Positions 11,603 through 56,007 of a stretch of DNA of 64,000 nt are shown one piece after another (positions within the stretch are counted from its first letter, which is position 1; every line of letters begins with the position of its first letter). The stretch is from positions 2,574,001 through 2,638,000 of the forward strand of contig JABWDB010000005.1 of assembly GCA_019614645.1 (NCBI GenBank), in the 5' to 3' direction. Made by a program: the position numbers and the translations under genes. The notes under the pieces are model-generated. The model saw nothing but the letters and a program-made list of their open reading frames with translations, made no database searches and had not been told where the DNA came from. The stretch comes from Stratiolaelaps scimitus (taxonomy: Eukaryota > Arthropoda > Arachnida > Mesostigmata > Laelapidae).

Positions 11603-12452
11603 TTAGTAGGGGACCAGGGCCGAGGCTGGCATTGTCCCGAGGAAGGCGATGGCATTGCCTCTCTGCACAGCGAGGGACAGGCGCTGCAGAAGGAGAGATC
11701 CTGCGCGCCTGTTTCTAGTGGCGCGGATCAGCCTATGGTACACTCTTTTGAGGCAGTTCGTAGTGAGGGATCCGTGCCCGCCCAAGGTTTCAAAAGCAAG
11801 GGGGAAAGGAGGTGGGTGGCCTGGAGTGCGGCATACTTCCGTAGCTTGGCCCGCACGCGCTGCCGCGTAACCGGGGGTGGTTGCACAGTGGTTGACACAA
11901 GAATGTGCCAGAATGTCAACTACCGTGCCGTCCCAAACGAGGTGCTGGCCTCGGTGGAAGGGGATGAGAGTGAGGCCGTCAGGGCAGCGCCCGTCGGCAG
12001 TGTCGAGGCCCTGCGGCTCTCTTGTACAAGGATTACCGGCGGAGCGGAGGGCCCTCACGAGCGTGTCATTAAGCATCGTGTGTCGCGGATGGCGACGAGA
12101 GACCGTAGTGGCCATTCGTTGCGACAGGGTCCCCGTAATGCTCGCAGCTGTGGGTCGCAACCACAGGGGCCCCGCGGCGGAGGCCCACACAGAAGCGGAG
12201 GGAAAGATCGTCGAGAGCAGTGCCAAGGGATGAGAAGGGCAGCGCGTGTTGTCATGCCCCCGCACCAGGCTTGTCGACGGCTCGGAGGCGAGCCTGGTCA
12301 GCAACGTGCGGCGCTGAGGCCAGGAGGGTGTCCCGCAGCTCCTTGTCCACTTTGAGCTTCCTGAAACAAGGCGAGAAAAGATCAATTAACACGGCTTTGT
12401 GCCGTATGCAGCTTGATTGAGTTCCGAGACAGACCGCCCAAAGCACGTCCAC
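11603..12452 (-). pseudogene. Broken C-terminal domain of a non-LTR-type retroelement ORF
   Basis: The minus strand encodes a domain common in metazoan, including tick, transposon-derived proteins. Its landmarks are an N-terminal ARLRAVDKPGAGA segment, a Cys/His-rich stretch, then R-C-P-D-G-L-T-L (about 11974-11990), L-V-W-D-G-T-V-V-D (about 11930), and a closing Q-R-G-N-A-x-x-x-L-G-T. The spaced PD...D core resembles a restriction-like endonuclease. Two lesions are visible: an in-frame TGA at 12252-12254, and a frameshift near 12090-12100, where homology jumps to the frame ending at 11603. No reverse transcriptase is seen upstream, so this is a 5'-truncated dead copy. GC content is clearly above the surroundings. 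Family assignment is from memory of the motif and not verified by search. Confidence 0.6.
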
Positions 12453-12894
12453 GATTTGTCAACTGAAAGGGGGTGGTCCTTCGCTAGGAAAACGCTTGTC
12501 CTCGCATAGGTTCGCTCTGCCTAAAACATTCGTGACTCAGGCTGGAAGTTCCTTGAACTATTCCCCTGCTCACGGTGCAATCTAGAGGCAAATAAATCGA
12601 AGCAGTTTTCCCAACGACCCACATATATTCATATCTCGTAACTCTTATTTGGCGCGCGCGTTGTAAAACATATTACTGCCGTTGTTATATTGTCCTAATT
12701 TGACATGCTGATAAAAATCACTGCGGTGAACAGCGGAAACGAGACGAGCGTGATCGACGACGGCACAAAGCTCTAATAATTATTGGCACCAATCAAGTGT
12801 CGATTATCTAAATAGGTGCTCACTACCGGTGAACAACAATGTGGAAACGCTGTTACAATTATATTATTTAATATACTTTTTTTATCCTTTCGAG

Positions 12895-13049
12895 AACTTG
12901 ATCGTCGTGAAACTGCACTTGCTTTAATAAATCGAAAATTTGATCTCAATCGTGAACGGGGAACAGTGCTTCGACACATTGAATCTCAACGTGACGAATA
13001 CGGGGACGCCAAACTAGAATATATGGATCTTCACTTGCCAGTGCATTGA
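12895..13049 (+). CDS. Candidate last coding exon, unknown protein
   Basis: A strong acceptor (TACTTTTTTTATCCTTTCGAG) is followed by a frame starting with a two-base split codon. The peptide starts LDRRETALALINRKFDLNRE and continues to a TGA at 13047-13049, about 50 residues. It is rich in charged residues with heptad-like spacing, which suggests a helix or coiled coil. AATAAA at 13393-13398 could end the transcript. No upstream exon ending in the right phase was identified, and I do not recognise the family. The support is splice signal plus composition only. Confidence 0.35.
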
Positions 13050-16000
13050 TCCAAACGATGGACAATGTACACTATACACATTTAGATATATCGTCCAAAG
13101 ACGAAACACGCGCGAGGTAAGACCTCACCAAAGCCCAACTTCGTGAGGGCACTTTCTGTGTTCAACGTCTCTCTGCTTACCTATGACAATGACGACCACA
13201 CAACACTTTACATCATGATTATTATTATTAATAATAATAAGTTGCTTTATTCGAATTTATCCTAGGGTACATCTCCGCTTGAATGCTGCATCTTCATTGC
13301 ATCTTCCATTGATATATATATATATATATATGTTTAGTTATATACTCATAGATATCAATATGTATAATATATATATATATATATATGTATGCAATAAATA
13401 GATAAAATATAAGGCTGTCCGGTGGTTTTTACAAATTCACCATGCGCCCTATTCCACATCAGTTCCCCGCCCCCATACATTTGCGTTGCACACATTGTTA
13501 CAGGTACCGTTTAGTAGACATACTATTGTTATCGGTCAGACGAAGCCAGAGACATTGTAAGAGTTTAGATTAAGGTGAAGATTGGCCTCGTGAGCGCGGG
13601 ATGATTCTGCGTCAATTCCGCTGGCGCAGATCGGGGTCTGAACGCGGGCGGGGGGGGGGGGGAGGGCGAACGCGAAATCAGAGGTGGGTGCACTCCAAAT
13701 ACTTGTTCGCGGCAACGGAATCCTCTAGGGACACATGTGCCTGCTGCCGATGGCCGGCGACATCACCTCCAACCTCGATATGAGATGTTTCCGATGTGGC
13801 GTAGAACGCCGAGTGGAACTGCGGGCAGGGGAGGACAGCTCCGTCTGTCGGCTTCGCTCACAGAGTCCATAGAAAAATGATGGCTTTCCATAAATCGCTT
13901 CAAGACTTTGTTGGTTGACAACGCAGATGACATGCCACGAAAACGATCGTCGAACGTTAGAATCTCCTCGATTTAAGAACTCATCACAATGTTACGTATT
14001 CGAATGAATGCAGTACACTTGCGTACATGGTACAATCTTGATGGAACTTCCAATTTAGCAAAGCACGGGAAGGAGTGCTCACCGTCTTTGTTATTTGTGT
14101 CACTGTTCTTAAGAAGATTCGCATTGATGGGGTAGCCTCATCAGCGTTCCGAATTATTCGACTTGAGTTACTAGATGCTTCTGTGTCAGTTTACTACATT
14201 CCGCTCGCTGGATGGCACCAATTTCAACATGATATTGACATCCAGGACGCCATTCCGAAAACCTTATCAATCACAACTTCGGGTCGAGCGGCCGGCGAAG
14301 AGCTGAGTGGGAGAGCACAATATTTACTGAAGATAAAAGGCTTGAATCATATATATATATATATATATATATGTATACGAACTTTTGTATGCGAATTTAT
14401 AGATGGTACTAATCATAACACAACGGTATGCCTATATAGGATATGCGCTATGGTACTGCCCCTGCCTGTAGATGATATCAGGTAATAACAGCCAGCACAG
14501 CAGCATTATCATAATGATGTTTTATCTCGTAATAATAATCATTATAATAAAACCTTTATAGAATTAACAACCTAGAACAGCATCCATTTTGCTCACTTTG
14601 CTCTGTTGTCTTTCGACGTCACAGTTCTATCTATTTCAACTATTTGACAGTTATTCCCTTTCTCGCACATAAGAATCATAAGAATAATAATAATAATAAA
14701 TGCCGTGTGAAACAGACGAAAATGGCTGCTCCAAACGATCCCATTTTCTCGTTTGATAGCCTCATTTAGCCTATCTCATTAGCAGTAGCCACATTGCAGT
14801 ATTAGGTATTATTTATTCGCTTATTAATTATAACTATATAATTAAGCATCTACCTATCTCGATATCACCGTAGCCGTTTGTGTCATCATAATTATATATA
14901 TATATATATGTATATATATATTATAATCCCTTCTGTCATATCGCTTTTATTGCAGTTTCCCATTTTCATTCTATCTCAATGGTTCTTCGTTGCTCGATTG
15001 GTACCAGCGCAGGTCATTTTAGTTACAGGTTTGTGTATTACTTAACTCGTCACCGATTCTAGTCCTAACTACATCATATATATAACATGGTAGAGATTAT
15101 GAAATCGCAATCATAATCACGTAATAGTTAGGGTGAACAAGGTATTATCCATTCGTTGGTATCGCTATGGATCGCAAATGGTATGTAGCAAATAGAAGAC
15201 ATTTATAAAATCGACCACTCTTAAGCTTCCAAAAGGAATCTAGTCATAATTTCGTCACTGGTCGTTTAGTTGAAACGTCACCGCGTAGTGTAATTTATGT
15301 TTTATAACATTATTATTATTATTATTATTAATCATATTGCACCGAAATACGTCGTGTATGTTTGATTGTTACATTGTTGAATAACAAGTATATATATATA
15401 TATATATATATATATACTTACTACGATGCCGCTGCTGATCCAGCAGATGACATAGATGTATCTGCGATTTGAACAGAAAACTGTGCAAATTGTCTTTTTA
15501 CTATTTTGATTCTGACTTCATTTTCTAACGTCTTGTTGAATTGCATCTTCTAATAATCTACAATATATATTACCATCAAATCCTGCGATTGAACATGTTG
15601 ACTGTAGCTGTTCTCTCACTTATTTCATACCACATTGTGTTCAGGCGTTGTTAACTTGTTATTAATGTCCATTACGTTCATAATGCGCAACTAGTACCAG
15701 ACGTTCTTTGCAAATTGGCTTTGAAACGGATTGAAAATTTGGTTTTCTGCCATGCCGTATCGGCCAGTATCCGTAATTGAGCGAGCTCGTTTGCGTGATC
15801 AGAATATCGCAGTATCATTGATTCTCATGGTCATCTCAGTTTCACAACTGGCAGTCGGCACATTCGAAATTGTTAATTGGACTGATATTGTGTTAATATG
15901 TCGCGTAACCTCAATGGTGTCCAGCAGTGCGTAACAGATCGCGGTGTCTTTGTAAGTAATAATGATATTTGTAATAATAATCCTTGTGGGTGTACAAGGG

Positions 16001-17632
16001 GGTTCGCGTGACAATATGTCCCTGTTCAGTTTCTTCTTTGAGTGCTCTTGAAAGCCACCATCTATTCGTTTCGTTGTTCCTCGCGGCAACTGTCGAATTT
16101 CGAAGTATGGTTTCTCTCGGAGTTTATTTTCTCCCTTCTCCTTTTAGTCGTTCCCTCTAATTTCGCAGACCCTGACACGGATAGATCGATCGATCGATGC
16201 AACGGTTTAACTACGAAACGGCGGAGCCTCAAGGCAACGCCGCCAGCAGCAGTCGTCGTCGTATAACAGTTATGATTTGCTGTCGATGTCGAGAACGGAC
16301 TCGAGAACGGTCCATCTCATCGCATCGGGAGCCTTCATCTCATCGCGATTCCAAGAGACAACTGATAGACCTTTTGCTATTACTGTATCTTGCAGCTCAG
16401 GGGGACCTTCCACCCGGCAGCTTTCTCGCCGAACTTCCTATTTGAAAATTTGCTAGCACAACTACAACACTAACATATGCTGCGTTTGCAAAACTTCACA
16501 GATAGTACAAGTATAAAAGGTCGGTTATACAACATTACATCGGCATCAAGGCACGGCTACCCTGCTTTGTGTTCTATAGCGATAGATTTCAGCACTATGA
16601 ATGTGTCGCAAAATGCGTTACGCCAAACCTTCAGGTAGAGGAGCGAGAGCGGACCTACGAGACTGCATATTGTTGGGGTATCAGAAAGCAGACATTGGCT
16701 GATGTGCTCGAGGTCGTGCTGAACTGTGTAGAACTTTGGTCGAACGTTCGAAGTCCTGATCGCTAGGGCAGGTGTTTATCACCACGATGAGTGCAGGTAC
16801 ATCGGCGAACGACGAGCGACATGAAGATGAAATGCAACCTACGCCGACGACCGGGCCCGTGCGATAGCTGTACTATTCAGCAGATTGTCCTAGGATTTCG
16901 ATGTCCTGCTAGCTGTGTCAGAATGGCAAAACACAAAATAATGCTGCCGCCAACGTCATCCATTAGATAGCTGTGTATCGAGCCACAGTTCGCTGTGACG
17001 ATGGCTACAATGATTCGTTTCTATCCGTAGATAAATGCAACAACTTCATCGCTCTGCAACAACTTGATCGAGAATCGATCTATGGCTGATCGTCACCGCC
17101 ATTACTCCATACAACTGGGAGAACAACATGTATTGTTATGGGCGATAGCATAACATAAATAATCATTACAGCTGTTGTTTGTTTGTTTGTTCAATATTCG
17201 TTTCTCTAATTGAACGCGGACAAAAATGCAATCGCCCCACTTTCAAGTCAATTTATTTTCGGACAGCCACAGCCACAATGCAATAAACTCGATTATTATA
17301 GCGATCAATTCGCGCAATTGAATCGCGTCGGCTTGGTAAGATTTTTTTCCTTTACGAATTGTCTCCCATTTAATCGGTTGGCAAATATGCAGATAACAAA
17401 AAAACAAAATGTAACGCTCATGGGGATGTAACCGGAAAACCAATTGCAGCGTATCTCTTTCGTGTGTTGATAATCCGCCGATGATTTGATGTGGACGTGT
17501 GTCCTTGAAACTAAGGCGACCATTTTGTCCCGAAAACAAAGAAACATCTGTTCTGAACACAATTCAATCTTTCGTGTACGCAGAGATATTTCAACGTCGC
17601 CAAGATGTCGCTAAGAGACATCACATTGTTTC
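13050..17632. other. AT-rich stretch with microsatellites, no recognised gene
   Basis: (TA)n tracts occur near 13313-13330, 13367-13387, 14349-14371, 14894-14922 and 15389-15416. (ATT/AAT)n runs lie at 13218-13240, 14688-14700 and 15309-15332, a poly-G run at about 13648-13661, and (GATC)n at 16184-16198. Open frames here are short and carry no recognisable motif. The first few hundred bases may be the 3' UTR of the candidate exon at 12895. Confidence 0.5.
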
Positions 17633-20483
17633 TTTATTATATTATATGAACAAAATATGAATCTCGATATTGAATAAAGTGTTTGCCTCTTATATTACGT
17701 ATACTAGGCGACTATTTCGCCTCTTGCCCATGAAACGGGTGGGAACCTATCGAGGTACCATAGAGAAATCATTTGCCTCATCTTTCCCGTATCCCAAACG
17801 CGTGTTACGAGCGCTTCAAGATTGATTAAATACATGAAATCATCGGAATTATTTCCAAACATTGACAGCATCACGTCACCATATATATATATACCGTTTG
17901 CTGCTGAGCATATTTATAAATATATTTACGCCACCGTTGTCGTTGTGGGTCACATCAAACGGAACCGACAATGATTATCTGACTAATTCCCAATCCGCCA
18001 GCTCCACGCTCAACGGACGTTTCCACCCTCAGACGACTAGGGTTCCGGCAGTGATGACCTGCCATCTCTCCTCAAAGTTGACTAGAGCACTTCGTTGGCC
18101 AGCACGAGTTTTTCGGGGTTTTTTTTCGGTTTTGCACGTAAGCAATCGTTTTCTTTTTCATTGTTATCATATTTCTTTTGTAGTTTTCCTTTTCTTACTA
18201 AATGTAAACAATTCTAAATACCACGGATCTAAGTAACAGCTAGCAATAACCGTTCTTGTAGCAACGTCAGTTCTATATTACCACAAGCTGCTGTATGCAC
18301 CTATCTACATATATATATATATATATAGGTGTACGTATATATGACATTCTCTCGCTTCGTATCTACTGTACACTGCATGAATATGCAAACAGGGCGTTGC
18401 GTGACTCTACCGTACGCGCCTCTCGATACTCTGCTTGCGTCTGCCACATAATAGTCTCCTAGCTTTCGTGTGAGGGCTGGAGCAGGTAATTCAGGGGCGA
18501 ACATTGATTGACCTGTGTGAAAACTCTGTAGAGGGTAATCGTCTTTAATAACGTCGACGTCAAACATATTCATAGCATATCCTTCTTCATCAGCACAATG
18601 CGGGGGGGGGGGCGAGTAAGGCACATGACACAGTCGCATTGTTGGAGAACCGATGAGATCTGCAAAGGAATCGGCATAGAACAACGCTGAACGATGGCGT
18701 AAAGCTCGATGTTTGCCCCCTGCACGCAATTTCAGCAGACAAACTGAACGCCTGATCGGTATTACCGGACGATATATGATCCGTCATAACGTCATGATGT
18801 CCCGTGTCCTGTGAGATATACATTTCCTGTGTCTGTCTCTGTTTGAAGTGCATGGCTGGCTGTGGCCAGATACAGGGTTTGCTGCTCAAAGTATCCTCCT
18901 CAAAGTAGTATAATCCTTCTGCTCCTGGTGAACACCAGTGAGACGTAGCACCATTCGGTTCTACAAATAACTGTGTACTGATGCATATACTGGGCCATGC
19001 TCGCATTGAGTTCACTGGGCCGTCACAAATTACGCTTTTTTTATGCATTTTACAACAAACGAAAAAAAACGCTGGCGGAACAGATATAAGAAAAAGCCCT
19101 ACCGGACGTCGACCTTGCCCCGCAAAGTTACCCGGATACCTTCAAGACGTTCAGCGAAACTTGAAGTAAGGCTTGCCGTCAGAGTTTGCTTTTTTTGACT
19201 GCGTTTCACAGGTTTGCGTAACTTTCCCAACATACTGTATTTGTCTGCATCAGGTCAATGAAGAGCATTTGTTACGTATTAATAAATTATTAACTATTAA
19301 ACCTAACTATCGACCGCCTCTCTGTACTTGTCACGCGGCGTCCCAGCACCTGGGAGCCCTGGGAGCTCCCAGCCCAATAGCGATTTACAGTCAACAACAT
19401 TATTTCCACACGTTCCAAAGCGTCACGATCTCAAACCTAATCGACTGCATTTTGGTCTTGGGCTCGAGCTTGATAGACTAGGCATTGGTACGAAGGCACA
19501 TGGCTTCCTCCAATGTGCTCCACCGAGTATAACCACCTGATGCCTATTATGGCAACGCATACATTTTGATTTATACAACAATTAGTACTATTGTTCTATT
19601 GCTACTATTGTATTGTATCGTCGCGCGGTGTCTCAGATTGATTTTAGATGGGTTTCGTGGAGTTGTTCGTCAACTCATTCCACTCCAGCAACTCGAGTAA
19701 CGGCTGGACACTCCGCCGCGTGTATTTAGATACTCCTCCCGAATACCCTGCCACTTCAAGGGTGAGCCCTATGGGACACGGCCATGACGGGCGTCTCGAA
19801 GTGGGGGGGGGGGGCTTTTTACGCGCTTCACGAAGCGATCTGTTTTTTTCTCCCTGGCGGCCAGCTGTTATAGCAACTGGCAAATGGACGCCGGGGTCCT
19901 GCTGAACCACGTGGCCAGATGAGGATAACTATCGTATAATATTCGCACAATTACGGCTAGCAGTATCATTATTGAAATCATATGGCTGTGATGCTCCAAT
20001 GTGGCACCAATTGTGTCGATTTGTGTCTCAAGAGGCTGTAGACAGAAACGTAGCTTGACACTGAGGTTCGTTCCATAGGCCTTGTCGAGGCTCTGACTTC
20101 TCGCTGCGTTGATATGTGCCGTACGAGGACAGCTCAATGGGCGTATGATGCGCAGACGGGAAACGCCAGGATGGCCGCGCTTCAATGCTCTAGCAGGATT
20201 GCGACTTGGTCGGACGCTTCTTGGCAGAGTTGTCGGGGCGGTCATCCGTCGGGCGCTGCTGTTGCTGCTACACAGGACAGCCTTCGGAGGTTTACGATGA
20301 CGCTGGATGAGGGTTGGGTCTCGGGACACAGTTGCGGGTAGACGGTTGAGGAGACGGGTCGCGCGCTGCTCGCGCGCGCGGTTCGAGAACGGTGGACAAA
20401 TGTCCAGATGTCGGCCCCGCCTCCGCGGCCATTGTCGTTCGATTGTACAGAGGCTGATTATGACGATTTAATCGCCATGCAAT
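17633..20483 (-). other. Probable RBM24-like 3' UTR and downstream sequence
   Basis: This follows the RBM24-like stop codon on the minus strand. The first minus-strand AATAAA that I noticed lies at about 17633-17638, which would allow a 3' UTR of up to 2.85 kb; the true end is unknown. Open frames of 142 and 152 codons at 18301-18729 and 18590-19048 overlap in different frames around a run of 11 C. ORFs of this length are expected by chance in a window this large. On the plus strand, an acceptor-like TTTGTCTGCATCAG at 19241-19254 precedes an open stretch of unknown meaning. Confidence 0.3.
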
Positions 20484-52522
<32,039 letters not shown>

Positions 52523-52839
52523 AGTACACTCACGCGAAGGACGGAGAGTGCAGAGATTGACGGCCGCTAACGTCGATATCGACTATATATATATATATAT
52601 ATATCTACTTGAGCAGTTTCGTTGCAGCGAAGAGCAAACCTTTACGTTCTTGACGTTGTGCTGGGCCTTCCGAACGCTCGTGGTCTCTCGAATTCGTTTT
52701 CGCCTGCGCGGCTTCCTTCTGGGATTTACTCTTGCAGCTGCTGCTGCTGCTGCTATCGGCTTCGATGATTCCCGATTGATCCCCTTCAAATTGGCATCGC
52801 TTAGTCGCTGTTAAGCGGCCACCGTGTCAACACTTACCG
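52523..52839 (-). promoter_or_regulatory. RBM24-like 5' leader with an in-frame upstream ORF
   Basis: A minus-strand ATG at 52787-52789 opens 68 codons of Ala/Arg/Lys-rich sequence in the same frame as the main start. It closes with TAG at 52583-52585, at the end of a (TA)n tract. The main ATG follows 21 codons after that stop. A possible donor (CACACCG|GTAAGT, 52834-52839) suggests that a leader intron could remove part of this region; the matching acceptor is not clear. Either way, an upstream ORF or leader splicing could affect translation. Confidence 0.4.
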
Positions 52840-54110
52840 GTGTGTTGCTAATTCACCAAGAGCACGTTGCGCATAGCACAAGATGACACAGGACAGCAGT
52901 TCTAACAAACGGGAGAGCTACAGCACGAACAACAGCCTCGGCCTCGCCCAACTGTCTCCGACGTCGACGGCTCCGGCGGCGATATCGGAGTTGTTTCGGA
53001 CAACTTCGTCTGTCTTGGCCGTCTGTCTTGCTCCCTGCGCGTCGGCTCGCTCACGTCGCCGACACAGGCGTCGAGCGAACTCAGGCTGCGCTTCCGCTAG
53101 TCCCAAGCGACCGACCAACTGGCCAACCCTCGTTGAACTTCGCTCTTGCCACGGCACGGATAGAGAGATCAGCACGTCGGGGGCGTGGTGGTGCTGGCGC
53201 GGGAGGGGACGTGTTTCGGGGATTGAATAGTAATTGGGACACCTAAGCGTACTGCCGCACGAAGACACTCACGCACCATGCACGATCGTAGCAACAGACA
53301 GGCGCGAAAAACGGCGCTTCGTGGGCGAGCCGCGCCCGGTCTTTCGTAACTGTGCCGCGATATCTTTATGGTTATCGTCGTCGTCGTCGTTGCCACCGCA
53401 CTTCGTCCTTCGGTCAACGTTCTAGTCCGAGACTACTAGGGGGGGGGAACTAGCCGCGAATCGACTGCGAGACTCGTGCCGCACGGAGTGCTGCCGAACT
53501 CAACGTACTCCTTCGCTAGGCTACGGCTACTGGCGTTACTTGGCACACGACGAACGCGACTACGAAACTACTACTTGCACTAGAGACAGTGACGCATTCA
53601 AGCAAGCCAGTTAGTGAGCACTACGCACCTCGCGTCGTAGACCGGCTTGTGCACTCTGAGCCGCGGCCTGGCCCGTTCGAGCTCACGGCGCTCAGCCTAA
53701 CTCAGGCCGCGTCGACGGCCACAAGAAGGGAAAGAGGCCGGGCGAGGGAGACGGTGGCTGCGCGTCGAGCGAGCGAGCGAGCGCACCAACGACCGGATAG
53801 ACGGAGATAGCAGCGGCGGCAGATACAGTACGCAGCGGGCAGGACAAGCCTGGTCTGCTGCTGCTGCTGCTGTTGCTGCTGCAGGCCGTCAAGCATCCCA
53901 GGCCGTTCGGCATGCCGACAGGCGCTTGGGGGGCCTAACTAAGGAAGGACCTGTGGAGTTGCTGGGAGAAAAGAGCACTCTCGTTGCTGCCTCCGCCGCC
54001 ACCGCGGCCGCCCTCACCGCCGTGTACAGCTACAACTGGTCTCGATGGCCGGCCTCGGCCAAAGCCGCTGCAGGCAAAAAGTGTGGAGAACTATAGGTAG
54101 ACCATGATGC
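52840..54110 (-). promoter_or_regulatory. GC-rich region upstream of the RBM24-like gene
   Basis: The sequence is CpG-rich, with CGT/CGG-type triplets near 53376-53400, (CTG)n at 53857-53882 and GCC-rich sequence at 53990-54030. It ends sharply at AT-rich DNA near 54.1 kb. Its position before exon 1 and its composition suggest promoter and 5' UTR sequence. I see no TATA box whose placement is convincing. The open frames here follow base composition and are not called. Confidence 0.4.
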
Positions 54111-55499
54111 CCCTTGCTCAGCTGTCGCTTCTTGGCTAACGTATCTGGCTGACTACTGGCGGAGATTCCGGCAAAAATTATTTAGAAGAATGTGTACATG
54201 GATAACTAAACGGACCATGCGAAAACATGCACGTCGCCATGACGCAAGCTAAGGCACTTCAGCATAAGGGAATTATAAGGTCAGACTACTTTGCGAGAGC
54301 GCTCACAATTGTGATGCTATGGTTTAAGCGGCGGCGTTGCTTATGGATAAGGTCAGTCGACGAAAGGGCATAAAATATTGGGTTTTTTTTTTCTACGGCC
54401 GATGTCTGTGCTAAGCTGCGAAACAGGCCTGACGTCAACAATGTGCCAGGGATCCGTTGAACGAATGTCACTGCTGGAACGTATATAGCGGCGAATGTTA
54501 CTTGCTGGTCAAACGCAGCTACACGAAGAATTGATATTCGAGGGACTTGATGAAATTCGAGAATTTAGCCAAGTGCCAACTGGAGATTGGGCGCGAAACT
54601 TCAATTTCGGATCCTGAACTAATGACTCAATGTCAAAGTACCCATGGTCAGGTAGCATGCTAACGATTGAATACGACAGGTATTTTTGCCGCAACATTTC
54701 AGACAGCCCTGCCCGGAATTGCCTGAGAAGTACAGTTACTATATGTCTACATAATCGATTCTGCCCATGGCTGCGAAATGCACTTACCGAACATCCAACG
54801 AGCTTGGACACCTGACGCGGGCCCGACGCAATCTTCGCCTGGAACATCACCATGAAACAATGCCGAGAAAGCGCCATGTCATAATCGATGAACACTGAAC
54901 CCAAGCAATTCGTATTTATACTCACAATAGCCAACTCGCGGCAGACCCGTCAGATGGAAACATCAGGTTTCTTTGTCCAGCGCTGCTTGGCTATAGTAGC
55001 AATAGCGTGATTTGCATTTGTGTATCAAGAAACTCCCGGAATCATGCGGGTATAAGGTAGTACACGACACAGCATTAGATAAATGGCGAACAAAGGTGGA
55101 ATAGACCGTGTACAATTGCCGGTACATTGTACGAAGTTCTAGGCGATTGACACTATTCGACTCAGAGAGTCGTCGTCCTGACACACGAACAGCATATAAG
55201 TATAGGCGTATTTTTATAGCGTTACTCGCATCGCAATTTGTTAATATTGTGGAGAGTAGTTAACAAAAATAAAGTTTTACTTTTTTTTTAAAGCGAAATT
55301 TCTCATCGAACCGTTTTCGTTACACTTATAGTGATTTGTTCTATTGACGTTCGTTGTTCTTGTGAGAAATTGAGAGATTACACAGCCGACATTGTGCGAC
55401 TCGCTCTCGTGCGAACCTGAAAAACCTGTACCCTAGCTGAGGTAATGATTCCGAAGGCCACTTGAAGTTTGCATGAGAGCTGATATCAGGGAATTCAAT
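54111..55499. other. Spacer with one weak exon candidate
   Basis: On the minus strand, 54788-54895 is open between an acceptor-like TTGCTTGGGTTCAG and a GTAAGT donor (54782-54787). It encodes a peptide containing MALSRHCFMVMFQAK. It is not recognised and cannot be linked in phase to the exons at 55.8-56.3 kb. Nothing else of note is seen. Confidence 0.25.
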
Positions 55500-55799
55500 C
55501 TACCCCAAAAGTACACGATGGAATGAACGCAGAGACCGCGCCAACACCCTGCTAATTAAAAGGTCTGCTCTGGTAGCGTTAATCAAGTTGGTAATGGGTC
55601 GTCTATCTGAGAAAAGATACAGCAACGGATGATAGGTCAGATTTTTTTCGCCACACTCTTTGTCCTCATGGTGCTGCATCTCAAACGTGCCAGTGGCGTT
55701 ACGGGTGGTCACGTCTGCTTGTATCATATACGCAAAGCAGCTGGTCTTTTTCGGATTTTTAATCAGCACTAACTCTACCCGTGTCCAGTCGGATGACAA
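55500..55799 (-). CDS. Unidentified open frame, possible exon
   Basis: A 99-codon frame reads in a protein-like way: TRVELVLIKNPKKTSCFAYM, then two N-glycosylation-type sites (NAT, NLT) within a Cys-containing stretch, then LLYLFSDRRPITNLINATRA. The opposite strand has no comparable frame. It follows the stop of the 55846-55893 exon, and none of the acceptors I tested joins it to that gene in phase. It may be an exon of another gene or a fossil. Confidence 0.25.
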   Translation of the reverse strand: MSSDWTRVELVLIKNPKKTSCFAYMIQADVTTRNATGTFEMQHHEDKECGEKNLTYHPLLYLFSDRRPITNLINATRADLLISRVLARSLRSFHRVLLG

Positions 55800-55845
55800 G
55801 TCTATTACTATGAAATGTTATTAAAACCTGAGAGCCGTTACGAAT

Positions 55846-55893
55846 TCATTGACTCATGCATTCAACATCGGCAATCGCTATTTCGATTTCTTT
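55846..55893 (-). CDS. Candidate last exon of an unidentified small-exon gene
   Basis: The acceptor GTCTTTTTTCTATAG is followed by K-E-I-E-I-A-I-A-D-V-E-C-M-S-Q and TGA (55846-55848). The frame continues directly (phase 0) from the 39-nt exon at 55969-56007 across a 75-nt intron. No close poly(A) signal was seen. Confidence 0.4.
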   Translation of the reverse strand, partial: KEIEIAIADVECMSQ

Positions 55894-55968
55894 CTATAGA
55901 AAAAAGACGCTGCCGTCATCCGTTACGGAAGGCAAGCTATACTTGTTGGTTATCCACTCGATACTCAC

Positions 55969-56007
55969 GTTTGATTTACCAAAGATAATAAATCCATCAG
56001 GTGACGT
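55969..56007 (-). CDS. Candidate 39-nt exon (TSPDGFIIFGKSN)
   Basis: The acceptor GTGCGCTTTTTTCTAG and donor GTGAGTATC bound exactly 13 codons, T-S-P-D-G-F-I-I-F-G-K-S-N. The S-P-D-G turn before hydrophobic beta-strand-like residues recalls WD or other beta-propeller blades. That is a weak resemblance, not an identification. It is the best-supported piece of the 55.8-57 kb candidate gene. Confidence 0.45.

Noticed and set aside
11579..12355. 258-codon plus-strand frame
   Set aside because: It is the shadow of the minus-strand retroelement domain, which has recognisable motifs; the plus frame has none.
18301..19048. Two overlapping minus-strand frames (142 and 152 codons) that look like one protein with frameshifts around a run of 11 C
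   Set aside because: Frames of this length are expected by chance in a 64-kb window, no family was recognised, and the region is probably 3' UTR of the RBM24-like gene.
54788..54895. Exon with acceptor and GTAAGT donor on the minus strand
   Set aside because: The acceptor is weak and no partner exon matches its phase; kept only as a note in the spacer entry.
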